From Methylobacterium durans (lineage in GTDB: Bacteria; Pseudomonadota; Alphaproteobacteria; Rhizobiales; Beijerinckiaceae), in contig NZ_CP029550.1 of assembly GCF_003173715.1 (NCBI RefSeq), positions 4,883,501 to 4,947,500 of the forward strand: DNA of 64,000 nt, written 5' to 3'. This document shows, piece after piece, positions 60,201-64,000 of this stretch. The translations under genes and the position numbers were made by a program. Each line of letters starts with the position of its first letter. The first letter of the stretch is position 1. The notes under the pieces were generated by a model, which saw nothing but the letters and a program-made list of their open reading frames with translations, searched no databases and was not told where the DNA came from.

Positions 60201-61238
60201 GCCGCTGCTCTCGCGGCGGAGCTCCTTCGTCCGCGAGAGCGAGGCGCGCCAGCGGGCGTTGATCGAGGGTGTGCCGCAGCTCGTTTGGCGAGCCACAGCC
60301 GGCGGCAAGTGGACGTGGGTCAGCCCGCAATGGTGCGCCCACACCGGTCTCTCGGAGGAGCAGCGTCGGGATCTTGGCTGGCTGGAAGCGGTCGAGCCCG
60401 ACGACCGCGAAGCCGCCATGGCTGCTTGGGCCGAGGCTCAGCACACCGGTCGCTTCGACGTCGAGTTCCGGCTCTGCCACGGCCAGGAGCAGCGCTACCG
60501 CTGGTTTACCGCCCGCGCGACGCCGGTGCGCGACGAGCAGGGTCGGATCATCGAGTGGCTGGGCACCTCCACCGAAATCGACGAGCTGCGCCAGCTCCAG
60601 GAAAGACAGAAAGTGTTGGTGGCCGAGTTGCAGCACCGCACCCGCAACCTGCTCGGCGTGGTGCGCTCGATCGCACAGCAGACCATGGCGCAGACCGGCC
60701 CGACGTAGCGCTTCCGCGAGCAGTCCACCGACCGGCTGTCTGCCCTCTCGCGCGTCCAGGGCTTGCTCTCGCACGCGGCGAAGAGCCGATCACCATTCGC
60801 GCTCTGATCCAGACGGAACTCGATGCCCTCGGAGCTGCCGCCATGCAGGAGCGCATTCTGCTCGACGGGCCGTCAGTTCGTCTGCGCAAGGCGACGGTGC
60901 AGACCCTCGCGCTGGCACTGCACGAACTCGCGACCAACGCCCGCAAGTATGGTGCCCTCACGACAGAGCATGGGCAGATCCGGGTGACGTGGCGGACCTA
61001 CGCGGCTGACGGCGAGGGCCCACGGCTCGCTTTGGCTTGGGTCGAGGAAGGCCTCGATCGTTCGCGCGAGCAACAAAGCCCGATGTCGGCCCATCGCGGC
61101 TATGGACGCGAGCTGATCGAGCGGGCTCTCACTTACGTTCTGCGAGCCAAGACGAGCTACGAACTCGGCGAGACGGCGCTGCGATGCTCCATCGAGCTGC
61201 CGCTTACCGAGGCAGACAAGGCAAGGAGCAGAGCATGA
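60184..61238 (+). pseudogene. PAS-HWE sensor histidine kinase, broken by a stop and a frameshift
   Basis: A PAS domain (GVPQLVWRATAGGKWTWVSP, then GLSEEQRRDLGWLEAVEPDD and RWFTARATPVRDEQG) leads to the HWE core VAELQHRTRNLLGVVRSIAQ (phospho-His). A TAG at 60706-60708 ends it after AQTGPT. After the stop the frame continues with RFREQSTDRLSALSRVQGLL, shifts near 60780, and goes on as TLALALHELATNARKYGALT and GYGRELIERALTYVL. It is therefore dead by two lesions. Its stop overlaps the receiver start (ATGA). Confidence 0.85.
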
Positions 61239-61600
61239 CCTCAGCCACGGATCCGCTCGCCAGCTGCCGTGTGCTCGTGGTGGAGGACGACTACTTCCTC
61301 GCCACCGACATGCGGCGCGAGTTCGAGGCGAGCGGACCGGAGGTGCTGGGTCCGGTGCCGCGCGTCGAGGAGGCGCTGGCGCTGATTGCGGCCACGCCTC
61401 GGATTGACGGGGCGGTGCTGGACGTGAACCTGCAGGAGGAGATGGTCTACCCCGTGGCCGATGCCCTGCAGGCGCGTGGCGTGCCCTTCGTCTTCGCCAC
61501 GGGCTACGAGAAGACGGTGATCCCGGACCGCTATGCTGGCGTGAAGCATTGCGAGAAGCCACTTGAGGCCGCTCAGGTCGCCAAGGCGCTGTTCGCCTGA
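61235..61600 (+). CDS. Single-domain response regulator
   Basis: A 121-aa receiver: CRVLVVEDDYFLATDMRREF (acidic pair), IDGAVLDVNLQEEMVYPVAD (phospho-Asp63), FVFATGYEKTVIPDRY and HCEKPLEAAQVA (Lys). This short type is the usual partner of HWE kinases. GCAAGGAGCA precedes ATG 61235. Its kinase partner directly upstream is broken, so it may now be served by another kinase or be idle. Confidence 0.88.
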   Translation: MTSATDPLASCRVLVVEDDYFLATDMRREFEASGPEVLGPVPRVEEALALIAATPRIDGAVLDVNLQEEMVYPVADALQARGVPFVFATGYEKTVIPDRYAGVKHCEKPLEAAQVAKALFA

Positions 61601-61617
61601 GCGCCGTCGAGGACGTT

Positions 61618-61790
61618 CCGTAACGCCCAGTCGGCGAATGACCGCTTTGGAGATGCCGGGCGGATCTGCTGAACGGCCGGAATGGGCGCAATGCCGAATG
61701 GCTGATCCTGGCCGGAAGGAGCCCGTCCGCTTCGTGGGTCAAGCCGCGGGTAAACAGATGAGGTGGATGCCTCCCGCCCCCGGCATCTGA
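61618..61790 (+). repeat. Dispersed intergenic repeat, fullest uninterrupted copy
   Basis: gtaacgcccagtcggcgaat, then gaccgctttggagatgcc, gggcgcaatgccgaatggct, gatcctggccgg and cccgtccgcttcgtgggtca. It aligns in part with 4757, 18183, 19657, 31503 and (reversed) 47755. It has no MITE insert at the GGCC where the 31.5-kb copy has one. Confidence 0.65.
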
Positions 61791-61842
61791 GTGCCACGTT
61801 GGGTTGGCTGCCAGGCGAACCCGAACGAAGCAGCCATCCGCT

Positions 61843-62690
61843 ATGCAGGTTACCACTGTTGGCCTCGATCTGGCCAAGCGCATCTTCCAGGTCCATGCCG
61901 TCGAGGCCTCCGGGCACATTATCATACGCAAGGCGCTGCGCCGGACTCATGTGCTACCGTTCTTCGCCAAGGTGCCGGCCTGCCTCATCGGCATCGACGC
62001 CTGTGGCACGTCACACTACCGGGCACGGGAACTGACGAAGCTCGGCCACAATGTGCGGTCGATGCCACCGGCCTACGTCAAGCCGTATCTGAAGCGCGGC
62101 AAGAAGGACGCGGTCGATGCCGAAGCGATCTGCGAGGCAGTGATGCGCCCGAGTATGCGCTTCGTGGCGGCAAGGTCCGCCGAGCAGCAAGCCGCCTTGT
62201 CGCTCCACCGCACGCGCGATCTCCTCGTCAAACAGCGCACGCAGCTCGTGAACATGATCCGCGGCCTCTTGGCCGAGTTCGGCATCGACGTCCCGGACGG
62301 GGTCGAACGAGCGCTTGGATTGGCGCGCCGGATCGCCGCGAAGGAAGCCGCGCCCGACGTGCCGGCCACCGCGATGCAGGTCCTCGACCTCCTGTCCGAG
62401 CAGGTCCTCGACACGCAGGCCCGGCTTCAGGTGATTGACCGCTCGTTGCTGGCCTTGCGACGCAGCGACGACGTCGCTTGCCCGACAGGCGAGACACAAG
62501 CCGGAGACGGCGGACCCAGGCCTTGTTGCCCTGCTCGCACGCAAGCCTGTGCGCGTGGCAAGTGTGGCCATGGCGAACAAGATGGCACGCGTTGTCTGGG
62601 CGATCATGGCCCGGCGCGCGGTCTATTAGGCTCGCCATGTCCCGACGTTGGCGGCATGAGAGGCTGAGACCACCAAGAGCCACACGCTGA
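61843..62690 (+). pseudogene. IS110 family transposase with internal deletion
   Basis: The N-terminal DEDD domain is whole: MQVTTVGLDLAKRIFQVHAV (first Asp), ACLIGIDACGTSHYRARELT (Glu/Asp region), GKKDAVDAEAICEAVMRPSM (D-x-x-D). After LLALRRSDDVA the Transposase_20 part is missing. The end of the family reappears in another frame as GLVALLARKPVRVASVAMAN, then RVVWAIMARRAVYRL. About 100 residues with the catalytic Ser are lost, so the element is dead. Confidence 0.82.
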
Positions 62691-62804
62691 GAGTTCGAGC
62701 TGAGCCACCTATTGGTCGGCTCCAGGAGGTTGTGAGAGCGACGCGATGTGATGGCGATACCGGTCAGGCCGGGAGCAGGGACACCCTATGGAACGTCCGA
62801 GGCG

Positions 62805-62978
62805 TCATAGCCTGATAAGCAGATTGAGACCCTGCTCGCCGACCCCATCAAGGCCAGCAGCTTCGAACGGCTGCATCAACAGGCCGGACAGACGACTGCA
62901 CCCGACCTCTGCGCTGTAACGTCGAATCTCCTCTTGCAACGCGGGAGTCATCCACAGAGGACGTTCGGCGAGCCTCAT
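62805..62978 (-). CDS. Small hypothetical protein coupled to the TauE/SafE gene
   Basis: A 57-aa protein: MRLAERPLWMTPALQEEIRR, then YSAEVGCSRLSGLLMQPFEA. Its ATG overlaps the permease stop as ATGA (62975-62978), which is the main reason to keep it. No family recognised, and only short. Confidence 0.35.
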   Translation of the reverse strand: MRLAERPLWMTPALQEEIRRYSAEVGCSRLSGLLMQPFEAAGLDGVGEQGLNLLIRL

Positions 62979-63754
62979 CTGAATGCCACGAACCCGCTGA
63001 GAGCCTGCAGGCCGCTCATCACCGCTATAGTTGCAAGCAAGAAGAGCGAGATTGCGCGATGGCGTGAAGCCGAACTTCTTTTGAACAGCTGCTCCCCCGC
63101 CCAGCTTCCCAACAGCATCAACGGCAGGCCAATCAAAATTGACGGTAGCATATCGAAGTGGATCATTCCGGCAATAACAAGACTTGCGGCGCTCGTCAGA
63201 GAGCAAGCAAGAAAAAATATCAGCAATGAGGCTCGTATCTGTGCGACTGTTAGAGGCATCGCCAGATAGTACGCGACAACAGGCGGCCCAGGCATTGCGG
63301 CAAGACCGTTGAACAGACCGGCTGCAAAGCCAACCCACCCACTATGATGGCCACTGGGAACTCTCGGGAAATTGAAGCCCCTAGCCAAGGCAAGCGTGCC
63401 GACCATGCACGCGAGGGCAATTGCGAGGCGTGCAGCGGCGGGAGAGGCGATCGCAAGTACGAGCACACCGATTGGCGATCCGATCATGGCTCCGGCGATG
63501 AGCCACTTCAACGAGGGCCAGTGCCCGGAGCGGTGAGCGTATCGCAAATCGGCGAGGCCTCCACAGAGTTGGAGACCGACGGCAAGAGGTACTGCATGAC
63601 TTGGCGGCAAGAAAAATCCTAGAAGCGGAACTGCCGCGAGAGCGAAACCGAAGCCAGCGAAGCCGCGGATCAGGGCGGCCACTAGGATCGCGAGTGCTGC
63701 GCCGAGTTGAACGTCGGCTTGGAGCGCCGAGTAGACAGAACCCACAGTCGCCAT
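62975..63754 (-). CDS. TauE/SafE family permease
   Basis: A 259-aa membrane protein with about eight helices. AILVAALIRGFAGFGFALAA and AVPLAVGLQLCGGLADLRYA form the first repeat; LIAGAMIGSPIGVLVLAIAS carries the G-x-x-x-G-x-x-x-G pattern; HHSGWVGFAAGLFNGLAAMP and GPPVVAYYLA form the second repeat. The TauE/SafE family exports or imports small sulfur-containing or organic anions such as sulfoacetate. No neighbouring metabolic gene shows the substrate. Confidence 0.87.
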   Translation of the reverse strand: MATVGSVYSALQADVQLGAALAILVAALIRGFAGFGFALAAVPLLGFFLPPSHAVPLAVGLQLCGGLADLRYAHRSGHWPSLKWLIAGAMIGSPIGVLVLAIASPAAARLAIALACMVGTLALARGFNFPRVPSGHHSGWVGFAAGLFNGLAAMPGPPVVAYYLAMPLTVAQIRASLLIFFLACSLTSAASLVIAGMIHFDMLPSILIGLPLMLLGSWAGEQLFKRSSASRHRAISLFLLATIAVMSGLQALSGFVAFR

Positions 63755-63888
63755 CCTTCATCGACTGCAGAGTTACTGCCCGAGTCGAGCTGTGCCGGAC
63801 CTCTGATCGGCCCGCACGAGGGGGCCTCTTTCGAAGTTAGGGCAGAGTGGGTCTCCGCTCCAAGGGTTGCTTGGCTGACCGAGCCGAC

Positions 63889-64000
63889 CGACCTGACCGG
63901 CTGGCTTTGGACCAGGCAGAATGAGAGGATCAGCCAGGACCGGAGGAGCTGGAGATGAGAGAACGACAGAGGCTGAGCGCGGAGTAGGTCGTGCTGAGGC
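63889..64000 (+). mobile_element. Left end of an IS3 family element related to that at 4797
   Basis: ACCTGACCGGCTGGCTTTGG (63891-63910), then atcagccaggaccggaggag match 4801 on almost base for base. OrfA starts at 63955 (MRERQRLSAE) but has TAG where the 4.8-kb copy has CAG. The element runs past the window end. Both copies point the same way. Confidence 0.75.

Noticed and set aside
62700..62804. Right end of the IS110 element
   Set aside because: IS110 elements usually lack clear inverted ends, and no matching border could be fixed from this window.

Overview
The window looks like an accessory region from a Methylobacterium-like alphaproteobacterium. The evidence is high GC, paired MucR/Ros regulators, a FixL/FixJ/FixK cascade, HWE-type sensor kinases, a phasin, and small families common in that group (DUF6894, DUF3768, DUF6455, DUF6522-like). 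The assignment comes from recognising protein families, not from a search. No rRNA, tRNA, CRISPR array or replication origin was seen.

Region 1 (1-9.2 kb) is a graveyard of mobile DNA. It holds the C-terminal part of a large serine recombinase, IS3, IS5, IS1182 and IS701 family elements, and genes they have cut (an HWE kinase, umuC, a LuxR-type regulator). Region 2 (9.2-21.2 kb) is a quieter set of regulators and stress genes: MucR, a Crp/Fnr protein, an isolated receiver, an ECF sigma/anti-sigma pair, an ABC-F ATPase, an orphan branched-chain-amino-acid-type binding protein and a tyrosine recombinase. Region 3 (21.5-31.8 kb) has a truncated TRAP binding protein, two more IS3 elements, a second MucR, a PPP phosphatase, several tiny secreted or membrane proteins, a PilZ protein, and an MmcQ/YjbR-type gene split by an IS. 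A 128-bp MITE-like element sits inside a dispersed repeat.

Region 4 (31.8-60 kb) is the most coherent part. An oxygen-sensing fixL-fixJ pair and fixK are surrounded by eight universal stress protein (USP) genes, two P-type ATPases, three small c-type cytochromes, BON-domain proteins, a zinc alcohol dehydrogenase, a NRAMP-type transporter, a two-TM potassium channel, a phasin and a broken phosphoketolase. Fifteen FNR/FixK-type boxes (TTGA-N6-TCAA or close variants) lie before these transcription units, usually 53-72 bp from the start codon. A FixJ-like box lies before fixK. I read this as one low-oxygen regulon: FixL senses O2, FixJ activates fixK, and FixK activates the rest. FixJ-to-fixK and FixK-to-box wiring is known from rhizobia; its extension to this gene set is inferred.

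Region 5 (60-64 kb) has a broken HWE kinase with its receiver partner, a deleted IS110 transposase, a TauE/SafE permease and the left end of an IS3 element related to the one at 4.8 kb. Several genes carry one-base deletions relative to full-length paralogs inside the window. These are either real decay or homopolymer sequencing errors.
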